Of a stretch of DNA of 17,171 nucleotides, positions 1 through 7,746 are shown piece by piece. The translations under genes were made by a program, and so were the position numbers. The stretch is taken from NCBI RefSeq assembly GCF_021107415.1, contig NZ_JAIOSW010000446.1, forward strand, positions 1 to 17,171. Direction: 5' to 3'. The DNA is from Desulfobacula sp. (GTDB lineage Bacteria > Desulfobacterota > Desulfobacteria > Desulfobacterales > Desulfobacteraceae). Each line of letters opens with the position of its first letter. Within the stretch, counting starts at the first letter, position 1. The notes under the pieces are model-generated. The model saw only the letters and a program-made list of their open reading frames with translations. It was not told the origin of the DNA and did not search any database.

Positions 1-135
1 GGAATGATCGGTTTCCTGCAGCAGGGCTGTGGCCTTTTTCATATCTGCTGCGTCAATAGGTATAGTGTTTGCCGGCACCATTTGGCCTGGTATGCTGATA
101 AGCAGAATATATATAAACAATTTAATATATTTCAT
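1..135 (-). CDS. Exported protein, N-terminal fragment; third gene of the ABC operon
   Basis: Only the first 45 residues are in the window; the gene runs off the left edge. It opens at an ATG (135-133) preceded by a good AAAGGAG ribosome binding site. The first residues are a signal peptide: MKYIK, then a hydrophobic stretch (LFIYILLISIPG), then a likely cleavage after VPA at residues 22-24. No lipobox cysteine is seen, so export to the periplasm is more likely than a lipoprotein anchor. It starts 16 bases after the permease stop, so it should be co-transcribed with the ABC transporter. By context it could be a LolA-like (outer-membrane lipoprotein-sorting) partner, which often sits beside such transporters, but the visible residues do not prove this. 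Confidence 0.6.
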   Translation of the reverse strand, partial: MKYIKLFIYILLISIPGQMVPANTIPIDAADMKKATALLQETDHS

Positions 136-151
136 TGGTTTTCTCCTTTGT

Positions 152-1399
152 TTAGACATGGGTGAGTGAATTGACAACATTCTGCCTGGCAGCACGCCTT
201 GCCGGAACAATGGCACTGATCAGGGCTAAAAGGGTCATAAAAATGATCAATTGGGCGATACTTATTGGCAAAAAGTCCACATTCAGTGAAACCGGTGTGG
301 AGTTACCCGGTGGTATGTAAGAGGGTTGTGCATAGTTGATCGCTGCCCAGACCAGGGTATGAATGCCAAGTCCGAAAAGACACCCCGTTAACCCTAAAAG
401 CCCTCCTTCGGCGGCAAATAGAAAGCTGACTCCTCTTCTTTTTAATCCAAGTGCTCGAAGGGTGCCGATTTCCCTTGTCCGTTCTATAACCGCCATGCCC
501 ATGGTATTGGTGGTACTCATGATGACAATGATAAATACAATGATAAAGATGAATAAAAAGATCATATCCATCATATTCCGGACGTTTTTATAAAACACGG
601 ATAATTGCTTCCAGGTTTTGATTTCAATTTCAATACCGGATGAAGCAAGCATGTCTGTCAATTGCTGTTTCACAAGATTGGTATGATTCCAATGGTCCAG
701 CAGAATAACGATACTATCAGCCTTTTGGGTGTCATAAAAAGACTGGGCAAAGGAGAATGGCACTTTTATAAATTTATCGTTTGTATCTGCAACACCGGTA
801 TTATAGGTTCCGGCAATATTGATATCCAGAGCATTCATCTGACCCTCAAGGCTTGTGCCCATGACCACCCCGTCACCTCCTGGTGCAAGTTCAAGATGTT
901 CGGCAAGAGCACTTGCCATTTCAACACCAAACTCGTTTTTTGCATTTAACGGGTTTCCCGTGATAGGTTGAAACTCGTAAAACCTACCTTTAACGGCTCT
1001 TTCATGTTCGGGCATAACACCTGTTGCAATAAAGATCGTAGAGTTCTTGCCGTTAGACACAAGGCCTGATATGGAAAGCCTTGGACTTGCCAGGATAACA
1101 TGGTCGTTTTTAAGAGCAAGCCGTGTGATTTTTTCAATATCTTTACCCGGGATCATATAAGCTTCGGGATCAGATTTTCCATGGGCTTCCCACCCTTTTG
1201 CATAAATGGTCAGATGCCCGATCCCGGACCCGTGGATAGCCGATCCTCTCAGACCTTCATAGATACTGTGTATATATCCCTGGAAAAGGGCAATGGCTGC
1301 AAATCCAAATCCTATTGCCATCAAGGTGACTATGGTTCTTTGTCTGCTTTTAATAATATTTCTGAATGCGATTTTAATCCATTGTATAAATTGATTCAT
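152..1399 (-). CDS. ABC transporter permease, FtsX/MacB (LolC/E-like) family
   Basis: A 415-residue inner-membrane permease. The fold is that of the MacB/FtsX group: a first transmembrane helix at about residues 22-44, a long periplasmic domain at about 45-275, then three helices at about 278-298, 325-350 and 380-400. Between helices 2 and 3 lies ERTREIGTLRALGLKRR (306-322), the usual cytoplasmic coupling segment contacting the ATPase. The protein ends in PARRAARQNVVNSLTHV, typical of the family. The ATG has an AAAGGAG site nearby. The ATPase gene ends 26 bases upstream and an exported protein starts 16 bases downstream. LolC/E or MacB-like proteins do not pump solutes across the inner membrane; they use ATP to drive release or extrusion of lipoproteins or other cargo on the periplasmic side. 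The cargo here is unknown. Confidence 0.9.
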   Translation of the reverse strand: MNQFIQWIKIAFRNIIKSRQRTIVTLMAIGFGFAAIALFQGYIHSIYEGLRGSAIHGSGIGHLTIYAKGWEAHGKSDPEAYMIPGKDIEKITRLALKNDHVILASPRLSISGLVSNGKNSTIFIATGVMPEHERAVKGRFYEFQPITGNPLNAKNEFGVEMASALAEHLELAPGGDGVVMGTSLEGQMNALDINIAGTYNTGVADTNDKFIKVPFSFAQSFYDTQKADSIVILLDHWNHTNLVKQQLTDMLASSGIEIEIKTWKQLSVFYKNVRNMMDMIFLFIFIIVFIIVIMSTTNTMGMAVIERTREIGTLRALGLKRRGVSFLFAAEGGLLGLTGCLFGLGIHTLVWAAINYAQPSYIPPGNSTPVSLNVDFLPISIAQLIIFMTLLALISAIVPARRAARQNVVNSLTHV

Positions 1400-1425
1400 T
1401 TTTTATTCTCCTTTGATTGTCTCAA

Positions 1426-2094
1426 TTAAACCATACGGCCGTCTTCAAGTTGTATAAGCCTGTTCATCCGGTCCAGCAGTCTTTGGTCATGGGTGGAAAA
1501 CAAAAAGGTGGCCTGATCTTTTTTGTTCAGTTTTTGCATGATTTCGATAATGTTAATTGAGGTGACAAGGTCAAGATTTGCTGTGGGTTCATCTGCTATG
1601 ACTACATCAGGGTCAGTAACCAGAGCTCTTGCAATGGCAACCCGCTGTCTTTGCCCGCCTGACATTTTATCAGGCCTGTTGTTGGCCAGATGCTCAAGCC
1701 CGACTTCTTTTAACCGGTCCATCGCTTTTTTTCTGGCAACGCCTGTTTTAACATTCCTGATCTGCAGGGGCAGCATGACATTTTCAACAGCGCTGAGGAC
1801 GGGAATCAGATTGAAGTTTTGAAAAATAAATCCGATCCGATTGTTACGGTAATCTGATTTTTGATTGTCTGACATTTTAGATACATCTTCACCGTTAAGA
1901 AGAATTGTCCCGGAACTGGGTTCATCAATGGTTCCGATCAAGTTCAGCAAAGTTGTTTTTCCTGATCCGGACGGTCCCCAGACAGCAGTAAATTCACCTT
2001 TATCAAAACTTAAGTTGATATCTTTCAAGGCACAAAGCTCTGTCTGGCCAAGTTTATATTTTTTGTTGACGGATTGAAGCTCTATTAATTTCAT
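1426..2094 (-). CDS. ABC transporter ATP-binding protein, LolD/MacB type
   Basis: A 222-residue ATPase with every motif intact: Walker A GPSGSGKT (40-47), Q-loop Gln92, signature SGGQR (145-149), Walker B VVIADEP (164-170) with catalytic Glu169, D-loop TANLD, and H-loop His202 in STHD. Length and sequence match the LolD/MacB N-domain/YtrE group that pairs with FtsX-like permeases, and the next gene is such a permease. It is the first gene of a minus-strand operon; a promoter should lie in the 244-base gap before the divergent PAS gene, but I see no convincing -35/-10 on this strand. It energises the permease at the inner face of the membrane. The substrate cannot be told from sequence. Confidence 0.93.
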   Translation of the reverse strand: MKLIELQSVNKKYKLGQTELCALKDINLSFDKGEFTAVWGPSGSGKTTLLNLIGTIDEPSSGTILLNGEDVSKMSDNQKSDYRNNRIGFIFQNFNLIPVLSAVENVMLPLQIRNVKTGVARKKAMDRLKEVGLEHLANNRPDKMSGGQRQRVAIARALVTDPDVVIADEPTANLDLVTSINIIEIMQKLNKKDQATFLFSTHDQRLLDRMNRLIQLEDGRMV

Positions 2095-2338
2095 ATTTCC
2101 CCCGGATTAAATTGTTTTTAAAAGCCTGTCTTTGAAAAAGATTATAAATAGGAAAAGAGAAAACAGACAAACCCTTTGAGACGAGTTGACATAAAAAGGG
2201 TATGAATTGAATTTTATTAGGATAAATAAAAAAGTGCAGGCAACTGTTTATTTATAATCCAGGGCATGGAATGTTTTTTGCATAATTTAATATTCAGGAT
2301 ATCTGTTTGATCAACCCTTTTCTTCTTTGGAGGGTAAA

Positions 2339-3094
2339 ATGGGCCTTGATAAAAAAACAATAAAAACACATCAAAATCTTGGAAGAAAGGTCCATAAACC
2401 TGCAAGTGAATTGGACAAAGCAGCTAAAAGCCGTACAATGCAAACTCAAAGGAATCAATTAGAAGAAAAGATCAGACGGGTCAATAGAAAGGATTGGGAA
2501 AGAACAGTTGATGCTATTGACGATTGGATTGCAATGATCGATCTTGATTCAATAATCCTCAGATCTAACCGTACAGTGGAAAAATATTTTCAGATAAGAG
2601 TACAAAAGTCCATTGGGATGAAATGCTGCCAACTGCTTCATGGTACGGATACGTTTATAGATGAATGCCCTATGCCTAAAATGCTGAAAACAAAAAAAAG
2701 GGAAAGCGCTGAAGTTGAAATTGAGGACGGATGCTGGATGCTGATAACTGTTGATCCCATATTCGATGACAATGGAGAAATGGTCAATGCGGTACATATA
2801 GTACGTGATATTACCGACATGGTATTAATCAGGCGGGAAAGACAGATACTTGTCAGGGATCTTAAAAAAGCCCTGATTCAGATCAATACGTTAAGCGGCC
2901 TTCTTCCGATTTGTTCACATTGCAAAAAAATCAGGGATGATAAAGGGTATTGGAACCTGATAGAATCGTATATTGAAACTCATTCTGCTGCAAAATTCAG
3001 CCATGGCATGTGTCCTGAATGTTCAGACCGGCTTTATGGCAAAGAGGACTGGTACATTGATATGAAAAGAAATAAGAAAAATAAAAATAAATAA
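2339..3094 (+). CDS. Orphan PAS-domain signalling protein with Cys-rich tail
   Basis: A 251-residue soluble protein. I place the start at ATG 2339 because GGAGG (2329-2333) sits five bases upstream; the frame is open from a TTG at 2327 but that has no such site. The N-terminus is basic and helical (to about 50), followed by one PAS domain (about 55-160, ending in the typical IVRDITD). The PAS core carries CC at 96-97, His101 and Cys110-Pro, a layout seen in Desulfobacterota PAS proteins. A short coiled segment leads to a conserved tail: SGLLPICSHCKKIRDDKGYW from residue 186, with Cys192/Cys195 and Cys225/Cys228 forming two CxxC pairs that could bind metal. No kinase, cyclase or DNA-binding output is present, so it probably acts through a partner. 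A TTGACA at 2186-2191 could be a -35, but no good -10 follows. Confidence 0.85.
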   Translation: MGLDKKTIKTHQNLGRKVHKPASELDKAAKSRTMQTQRNQLEEKIRRVNRKDWERTVDAIDDWIAMIDLDSIILRSNRTVEKYFQIRVQKSIGMKCCQLLHGTDTFIDECPMPKMLKTKKRESAEVEIEDGCWMLITVDPIFDDNGEMVNAVHIVRDITDMVLIRRERQILVRDLKKALIQINTLSGLLPICSHCKKIRDDKGYWNLIESYIETHSAAKFSHGMCPECSDRLYGKEDWYIDMKRNKKNKNK

Positions 3095-3105
3095 AAAGAT
3101 TATGA

Positions 3106-3765
3106 TCAGCTCGATGTTGATATGAAATCCGTAATATAGATGTTTTCCTTTATTTCACGTCCAATGGTTGAAACAGGTGTGTCACCATAATCATGCCCGG
3201 GATAAAGTATGGTATCCGGTGACAGAGGAATAATTCTCTTTTCAATGGAGTGGATCAGGGTATCAAGATTACCACCAGGCAGGTCTGTCCGGCCTGCATT
3301 CCCCACAAAAAGGGTGTCCCCGGAAAAAAGACTATTGTTTATATATAGACAGACAGATCCGGGTGTATGCCCCGGGGTATGAATAACTTTTATTTTAAGA
3401 GTGCCAACTTGAAGAATATCATTGTGGTGAAGGTCTATGTCAATGGTATAGGCAGCTCTGGTTCCTGAATCCTGCAATGAGGATAATTCCTGAAAAAATA
3501 ATTTATCGTCAATATGCATACAGATGGGAATGTTGTAATGACTGGATAGAGAGACATTCGAGAATACGTGATCACGGTGTCCATGTGTGTTGATAATATA
3601 TTTTGGGTTAATTTTTTTTTCATCAATGGCTTGAATAATTCTTTCGTCTTCGCCACCCGGATCAATAATGATGCCTTCTAATGTTTCAGGACAGGCTATG
3701 ATATAGGTATTGACCTCGAATGGTCCGACATTCAGACACAGTATGAAAAATTGTTTGTTTTGCAT
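3106..3765 (-). CDS. MBL-fold metallo-hydrolase (glyoxalase II-like)
   Basis: A 219-residue soluble enzyme of the metallo-beta-lactamase fold. All metal ligands of the glyoxalase II group are visible: THGHRDH at 60-66 (His61, His63, Asp65, His66), His133 in HTPGHTPGS, Asp150 in SGDTLF, and His191 in YPGHDYGDTP. The GRTDLPGG segment (159-166) is also typical. It is shorter than true hydroxyacylglutathione hydrolases (about 250 residues) and lacks their C-terminal glutathione-binding helices. It therefore belongs to the YcbL-like single-domain hydrolases that split thioesters or related substrates; the natural substrate is unknown. Its 3' end faces the PAS gene, with 11 bases between the two stops. 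It starts at an ATG (3765-3763) with no strong ribosome binding site. Confidence 0.9.
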   Translation of the reverse strand: MQNKQFFILCLNVGPFEVNTYIIACPETLEGIIIDPGGEDERIIQAIDEKKINPKYIINTHGHRDHVFSNVSLSSHYNIPICMHIDDKLFFQELSSLQDSGTRAAYTIDIDLHHNDILQVGTLKIKVIHTPGHTPGSVCLYINNSLFSGDTLFVGNAGRTDLPGGNLDTLIHSIEKRIIPLSPDTILYPGHDYGDTPVSTIGREIKENIYITDFISTSS

Positions 3766-4069
3766 GGTATTCTTACTTTAAATCAAATAGTTTTGGTTGG
3801 CAATAATTCAAAAATTTAAATAAAATCCAATCTGCCAGTGAAATATCATGTTGGTTGGTGAAATATCCCCATGCTTATAAATAACATCTGGGTTGAAGAT
3901 CGTTTGTTCCACGAGAAAACCCTTGCGGGAAGGGCATTCTGATTCTTTATTTAAAAAAATGAATTCTTTGCATGGTTCTTGCTATTTATAGATTTAAAAA
4001 GATAAATTTAAAAAAATATATTTAAAAATAAAAATAGAGATAGAGTGTACGACAATGGAGGCAAAGACC
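3766..4069. other. AT-rich intergenic region with divergent promoters expected
   Basis: About 300 bases between the starts of two divergent genes. It should hold both promoters. It contains a 10-base direct repeat (see separate entry) and a small hairpin CCCTT-GCGGG-AAGGG at 3920-3934 that is not followed by a T run, so it is not a standard terminator. The part next to the plus-strand gene (about 3990-4048) is nearly pure A/T with repeated AAATTTAAAAA-like stretches. No coding remnant was recognised. Confidence 0.5.
3838..3867 (+). repeat. Direct repeat GTGAAATATC, 20-base period
   Basis: GTGAAATATC occurs at 3838-3847 and again at 3858-3867, the two copies being exactly 20 bases apart, about two helical turns. 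The neighbouring bases TTGGTTGG occur before the second copy and also at 3793-3800. Placement between divergent genes and the spacing would suit a pair of binding sites for a dimeric regulator. This is inference; no known operator is recognised. Confidence 0.35.
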
Positions 4070-4783
4070 ATGAAAAAAATAATTAACCCAATCAAATATA
4101 CTCAAAGACTCATTTTTTTCTCCCTGTTTTTTATCATCACGCTCACTTCGATGTCTTTTGCGCAGGATTCTGAAAATATAGCTGGTCAGGATTTAGTCAT
4201 TTCGGCCAATATTTTATTTGTTGCGGCCAATGTTAATTCTGAACGAATGTCAATTTCTTATAATGGCCTCTCAATCGGCAGCGGATACCTCTTTCAATCT
4301 GACAAGCATTTATATGGGTTTGAATCTTCAGAGCCATCTGAAGCGGATTTTAAGGAATTTGATGAAGATGACTATCCATTTAAACTTGGTAGAAAACTAA
4401 AACAGATGACCCATTATTTTTTAAGATTTTTTAATGTTGATGATTTTTCAAATAATGATTCTGATTCAAAGTTCTTACTGAAAAGTAAAGTGGATACAGA
4501 CCAAATGAATCCTAACAAGATGAATCTCAATGATTTTGAATTTAATTTATCTTTAAATATTGGTTATGATGATGATGCTATCCTGAAAATGAATGCAATA
4601 AAACTGGAATCCTATTGGCTGCACACTTATGTTAATGCAGTTTACCATTATGAAAAAAATGAGTTTGAGCTTGGTTTGAGCTGTGCCTATATAAACGATT
4701 GTTTTTTAGATGGAATGAAGTTGGAATTCCAGGCAAACCCCATCGCTGGTACAGGGGCAATTTTGTTGACAATGAATTTATAG
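4070..4783 (+). CDS. Exported acidic protein of unknown function
   Basis: A 237-residue protein that I do not recognise. I choose ATG 4070 because GGAG (4057-4060) lies nine bases upstream; an earlier in-frame ATG at 4055 would overlap that site. Residues 1-31 are a clear signal peptide: basic start MKKIINPIKY, hydrophobic core to SMSF, likely cleavage after SFA (residue 31) before QD. There is no lipobox. The middle (about 85-145) is rich in Asp, Glu and Ser (DEDDYPF, NNDSDSK). The C-terminal 80 residues alternate hydrophobic and polar residues (NLSLNIGYDDD, ELGLSCAYINDC, MKLEFQAN), suggesting beta strands. Cys205 and Cys211 could form a disulfide. Periplasm or outer membrane is likely. It stands alone between a divergent hydrolase and a repressor gene. 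Confidence 0.75.
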   Translation: MKKIINPIKYTQRLIFFSLFFIITLTSMSFAQDSENIAGQDLVISANILFVAANVNSERMSISYNGLSIGSGYLFQSDKHLYGFESSEPSEADFKEFDEDDYPFKLGRKLKQMTHYFLRFFNVDDFSNNDSDSKFLLKSKVDTDQMNPNKMNLNDFEFNLSLNIGYDDDAILKMNAIKLESYWLHTYVNAVYHYEKNEFELGLSCAYINDCFLDGMKLEFQANPIAGTGAILLTMNL

Positions 4784-4847
4784 CCATCCAACCTTAAAGA
4801 TCCTTCAGGTCCCTACCTTCCCAATATTTTCTGTAAAATATCCTTTC

Positions 4848-4886
4848 AAAAATAAATTGTGAAAAAATAAATTGTGAAAAAATAAA
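4848..4886 (+). repeat. 15-base tandem repeat upstream of the CI-like repressor
   Basis: The unit AAAAAATAAATTGTG is repeated 2.6 times: 4847-4861 (one base different), 4862-4876 and a partial unit 4877-4886. The repeat lies 77-116 bases before the repressor start. TTGCAA at 4895-4900 just after it could be a -35 element. Tandem sites in front of a repressor gene could be operators for self-regulation, but the unit is so A-rich that simple slippage is equally possible. Confidence 0.4.
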
Positions 4887-4962
4887 AAAAAGTGTTGCAA
4901 TTTTTCATCATCTATGGAAAAAAGAAAACAAGTTAAACTGAATGGATAATTGAAAGGCTCGT

Positions 4963-5616
4963 ATGACTGAGAATAAAATAGATGTATTAATGAGGAGAAT
5001 CCTTGATGCGACGGGTATCAGTTCCCAGTCAGAGCTTGCAAAGGAGCTTGAAATTAACCGATCCGGAATAACTCATGCAAGAAACAACAATAAGATCCCG
5101 GACAAATGGATTGTCAAGCTATATCGGAAATTTGGTTTTAATCCCCAATGGATTGAAACCGGTATTGGAAACGTTTTTATTCATACCCAATCAGCCAATG
5201 ACATCGAATTTAAATATATCCCAAAAGTGGCAGCACGGCTGTCTGCAGGCACCGGGTCTTTTGACTGTGAAGAAAATATAACGGATTACCTCTCTTTTCC
5301 AACAAAGTGGCTGTCAGGGAAGGGATCTGCCAACAGCATGGTTGCCATGGAAGTTTTCGGACAGAGTATGGAGCCGATGATTAAAGAGGGCGATACCGTT
5401 TTGATTGATCAATCTCAAAACAATATACTTGCCGGGGCCATATATGCGGTGGGCGTGGAAGATACGATTTTGATAAAAAGGTTGGAAAAACATCCCAATA
5501 AACTGGTACTTTGCAGCGATAACAGAGACTATGAACCCATCTATCTTTTGAAAGAAGAGATGGAAAAAGTAAGAATTATCGGTAAGGTCATCTGGAGCTG
5601 TCGGGAATACAGATAG
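4963..5616 (+). CDS. CI/LexA-like transcriptional repressor with S24 self-cleavage domain
   Basis: A 217-residue repressor. The N-terminus (about 5-70) is the phage CI-type helix-turn-helix: SQSELAKELEINRSGITHAR at 21-40, then NKIPDKWIVKLYRKFGFNP, the layout of the Phage_CI_repr family. A hinge carries SAG, with the Ala95-Gly96 pair as the expected self-cleavage site. The C-terminal peptidase S24 domain has nucleophile Ser135 in GQSMEPMI and general base Lys172 in ILIKRLE; their spacing of 37 residues is that of LexA (Ser119/Lys156). All parts needed for RecA-stimulated cleavage are therefore present, so control by DNA damage is likely (inference). No prophage structural or integrase genes are nearby, so it is either a domesticated phage repressor or a stress regulator of neighbouring genes. 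A 15-base tandem repeat lies upstream. Confidence 0.9.
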   Translation: MTENKIDVLMRRILDATGISSQSELAKELEINRSGITHARNNNKIPDKWIVKLYRKFGFNPQWIETGIGNVFIHTQSANDIEFKYIPKVAARLSAGTGSFDCEENITDYLSFPTKWLSGKGSANSMVAMEVFGQSMEPMIKEGDTVLIDQSQNNILAGAIYAVGVEDTILIKRLEKHPNKLVLCSDNRDYEPIYLLKEEMEKVRIIGKVIWSCREYR

Positions 5617-5685
5617 ATTTTTTTTGAGCATTGTGTTTAGTTTTTTCAACAAGTAGTGGAATATATAAAACAGGGAGTATAAAAA

Positions 5686-5964
5686 ATGCAACTATCCAAA
5701 AAAACAATATATGAAAAAAGTTTTATCGGGCTTACCGGAACAGCCTGGATTGCAGGCCTGCTTATTGCCGGCAGTGACAGCCAGTATATGCCTTGGCTGA
5801 ATGGAATCGGATTGCTCTTATTCTTTGGTGCAAGTATCTTACTGGGAAAACTTCTTAACCCATTGCATTCAAATCCCGGCATTAAATGTGCCGATAGCAT
5901 TTCTATAGTTAGTGCCCGATCGAAAACCGCCCATTTTTCCAATTACTGCGATGGACTCAATTAA
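5686..5964 (+). CDS. Small membrane protein, two predicted helices
   Basis: A 92-residue protein that I do not recognise. ATG 5686 has GGGAG (5673-5677) eight bases upstream, a good site that supports translation. Two hydrophobic segments at about 12-29 (SFIGLTGTAWIAGLLIAG) and 37-58 (WLNGIGLLLFFGASILLGKL) should form a hairpin in the inner membrane. The last 30 residues (from about 63) are polar, carry Cys68 and Cys88, and look unlike the rest; they could be a soluble tail, or a new end created by rearrangement. It begins 69 bases after the repressor stop on the same strand, so it may be co-transcribed with it. Confidence 0.6.
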   Translation: MQLSKKTIYEKSFIGLTGTAWIAGLLIAGSDSQYMPWLNGIGLLLFFGASILLGKLLNPLHSNPGIKCADSISIVSARSKTAHFSNYCDGLN

Positions 5965-6059
5965 TCTTATAAAATCGGGTTAATCCTCGAAAAAATATCA
6001 ATACGCAGAAAATAATTTTTGGTTTTTTCTTGTCATTAGGATAAAAAACAAATAATCAA

Positions 6060-7736
6060 GTGAGAAATAATTTAATGTTTTTTAACCGACAGGGATTTCT
6101 CGTGGAGAAAGGTTTAAAAATTAAAAAAATTGATCATCTTAATCTTGTTCTGATGACCATCAGAGATGTTGGAAGGTTATTGATCACTGAAAATAATCGG
6201 GAAAAATTAATTAAAGGTATTTGTGATATCCTGGTTGAAAAAAGAGGATACTATAATGCCTGGATCGGGTTGTTCGGAAATGATAAAATCATCAATTTGA
6301 TTGCAGATTCCGGGATCGAATCCCCGTTTGAAAACATTAAAAAGAATATTAAAAAACAACTATTTGCCCGGTGCGTTGAGCAGACACTCTTTTCAGAAAA
6401 AGTTTTTGTGGTCAACGATCCTGTAAAGGAATGTACCCAGTGTGTTCTCTCAAAAAATTATTCCAATAGAAGCGCTCTGGCCGTTCGATTGGAATATGAA
6501 AATAAAAACTATGGTTTTATGGTTGTGTCCATACCCAAAGAGCTTGCTTCGGATAACAATGAAAAGAATATTGTAAAAGAAATTTCAGATGACATAGCTT
6601 TTGGTTTGTATCGTCTTGATCTGGAAGAGAGAAGAAAATTTACAGAACAAGACCTTGAACAAAGCAGGATTCGATTTAAAACCTTGATAGAGAACTCATT
6701 AAATAGTATTTCTATCATACAAAACCATCAGATTGTATATGAGACTCCAGGTATTAGAAAAATTCATGGTTTAATGAGTAAGGTGTTTGAACCTCCTGAG
6801 TTTTTAGATGTGTATTTGGAAGATCGAGCCCGGATAAAACAATTATATACCCAATTGCTGTCTAATAAAATCAGGCATATTGAGACTGATTTCAGATATT
6901 GCCCTTTTGGGAAAGATAAGGCAGACCAGGAAATCCGGTGGGCACTTCTCAGTGCGACCAAAATAGATTACCTGGGGGTTGAATCGATATTAACCAATAT
7001 CATGGATATCACAGATTCAAAAGAAGTGGAGAATTTTTTAAGAATACAGGATAAAATGACCTCCCTTGGGAGGGTAACCGCTGGTATTGCCCATGAAATA
7101 CGGAATCCCTTATCCGGAATATACATTTACTTAAAGGCCTTAAAAAAAATCTATAATCAAATGGGAGATATTACTAAAGTCGTATCAATTATTGATAAAA
7201 TAGAACTTGCCTCATATAAGATTGAATCGATTATTAAGCGGGTAATGGATTTTTCAAAACCGAGCCAGCCCCAATTTATTATGACCAATTTGAATGATTA
7301 TATTGATGAAGTAACAAAGCTGACATCGGTTACATTAAGGAAAAGTGGGATTCAGTTTGAAAAATATCTAAATCCGAATATTTCGAAATGCTTTGCAGAG
7401 CCTCATTTAATAGAGCAGGTTATATTAAACTTGATAACCAATGCAGCCGAAGCTATGAAGGAATTTCAGGGTGAAAAATTAATTATTCTGAAAACGTTTA
7501 AAAATGACAATCATATTGTTATCAGTGTCAGGGACACGGGTCCTGGTATTCCATTAGCAAGACAAACAAAAATATTCGATCCTTTTTACACGACCAAATT
7601 CAATAGTTCCGGTATTGGATTAAGTATTTGTCATCGTATTATTTTAGACCACGGAGGATCGTTAAAGTGTCATACACCGGAAAACGGAGGGGCCAAGTTC
7701 ATCATTGAGCTGCCTTTGAAAAGTAAAGAGGTGTAA
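6060..7736 (+). CDS. Soluble GAF-PAS sensor histidine kinase
   Basis: Up to 558 residues, with no membrane segment, so it senses a cytoplasmic signal. Order: GAF domain (about 40-190), PAS-like domain (about 200-320, ending NIMDITDSK), HisKA with phospho-acceptor His345 in IAHEIRNPL, then HATPase_c with N-box NLITNAAEAM (457-466), G1 DTGPGIP (492-498), F-box FDPFYTTK and G2 SSGIGLS (516-522). The set is complete. The GAF domain holds Cys105, Cys125 and Cys128 (ECTQC), a possible metal or redox site. The frame opens at GTG 6060; ATG 6075 is possible, but GTG 6102 has the best ribosome site (AGGGA at 6091-6095), so the true N-terminus is uncertain. A sigma-54 response regulator begins 10 bases after the stop, making a clear two-component pair. 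Confidence 0.92.
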   Translation: MRNNLMFFNRQGFLVEKGLKIKKIDHLNLVLMTIRDVGRLLITENNREKLIKGICDILVEKRGYYNAWIGLFGNDKIINLIADSGIESPFENIKKNIKKQLFARCVEQTLFSEKVFVVNDPVKECTQCVLSKNYSNRSALAVRLEYENKNYGFMVVSIPKELASDNNEKNIVKEISDDIAFGLYRLDLEERRKFTEQDLEQSRIRFKTLIENSLNSISIIQNHQIVYETPGIRKIHGLMSKVFEPPEFLDVYLEDRARIKQLYTQLLSNKIRHIETDFRYCPFGKDKADQEIRWALLSATKIDYLGVESILTNIMDITDSKEVENFLRIQDKMTSLGRVTAGIAHEIRNPLSGIYIYLKALKKIYNQMGDITKVVSIIDKIELASYKIESIIKRVMDFSKPSQPQFIMTNLNDYIDEVTKLTSVTLRKSGIQFEKYLNPNISKCFAEPHLIEQVILNLITNAAEAMKEFQGEKLIILKTFKNDNHIVISVRDTGPGIPLARQTKIFDPFYTTKFNSSGIGLSICHRIILDHGGSLKCHTPENGGAKFIIELPLKSKEV

Positions 7737-7746
7737 TCAGGTTATT

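Noticed and set aside
2186..2215. TTGACA-based promoter for the PAS gene
   Set aside because: No acceptable -10 box at 16-18 bases, so it is mentioned only as a possibility in the gene entry.
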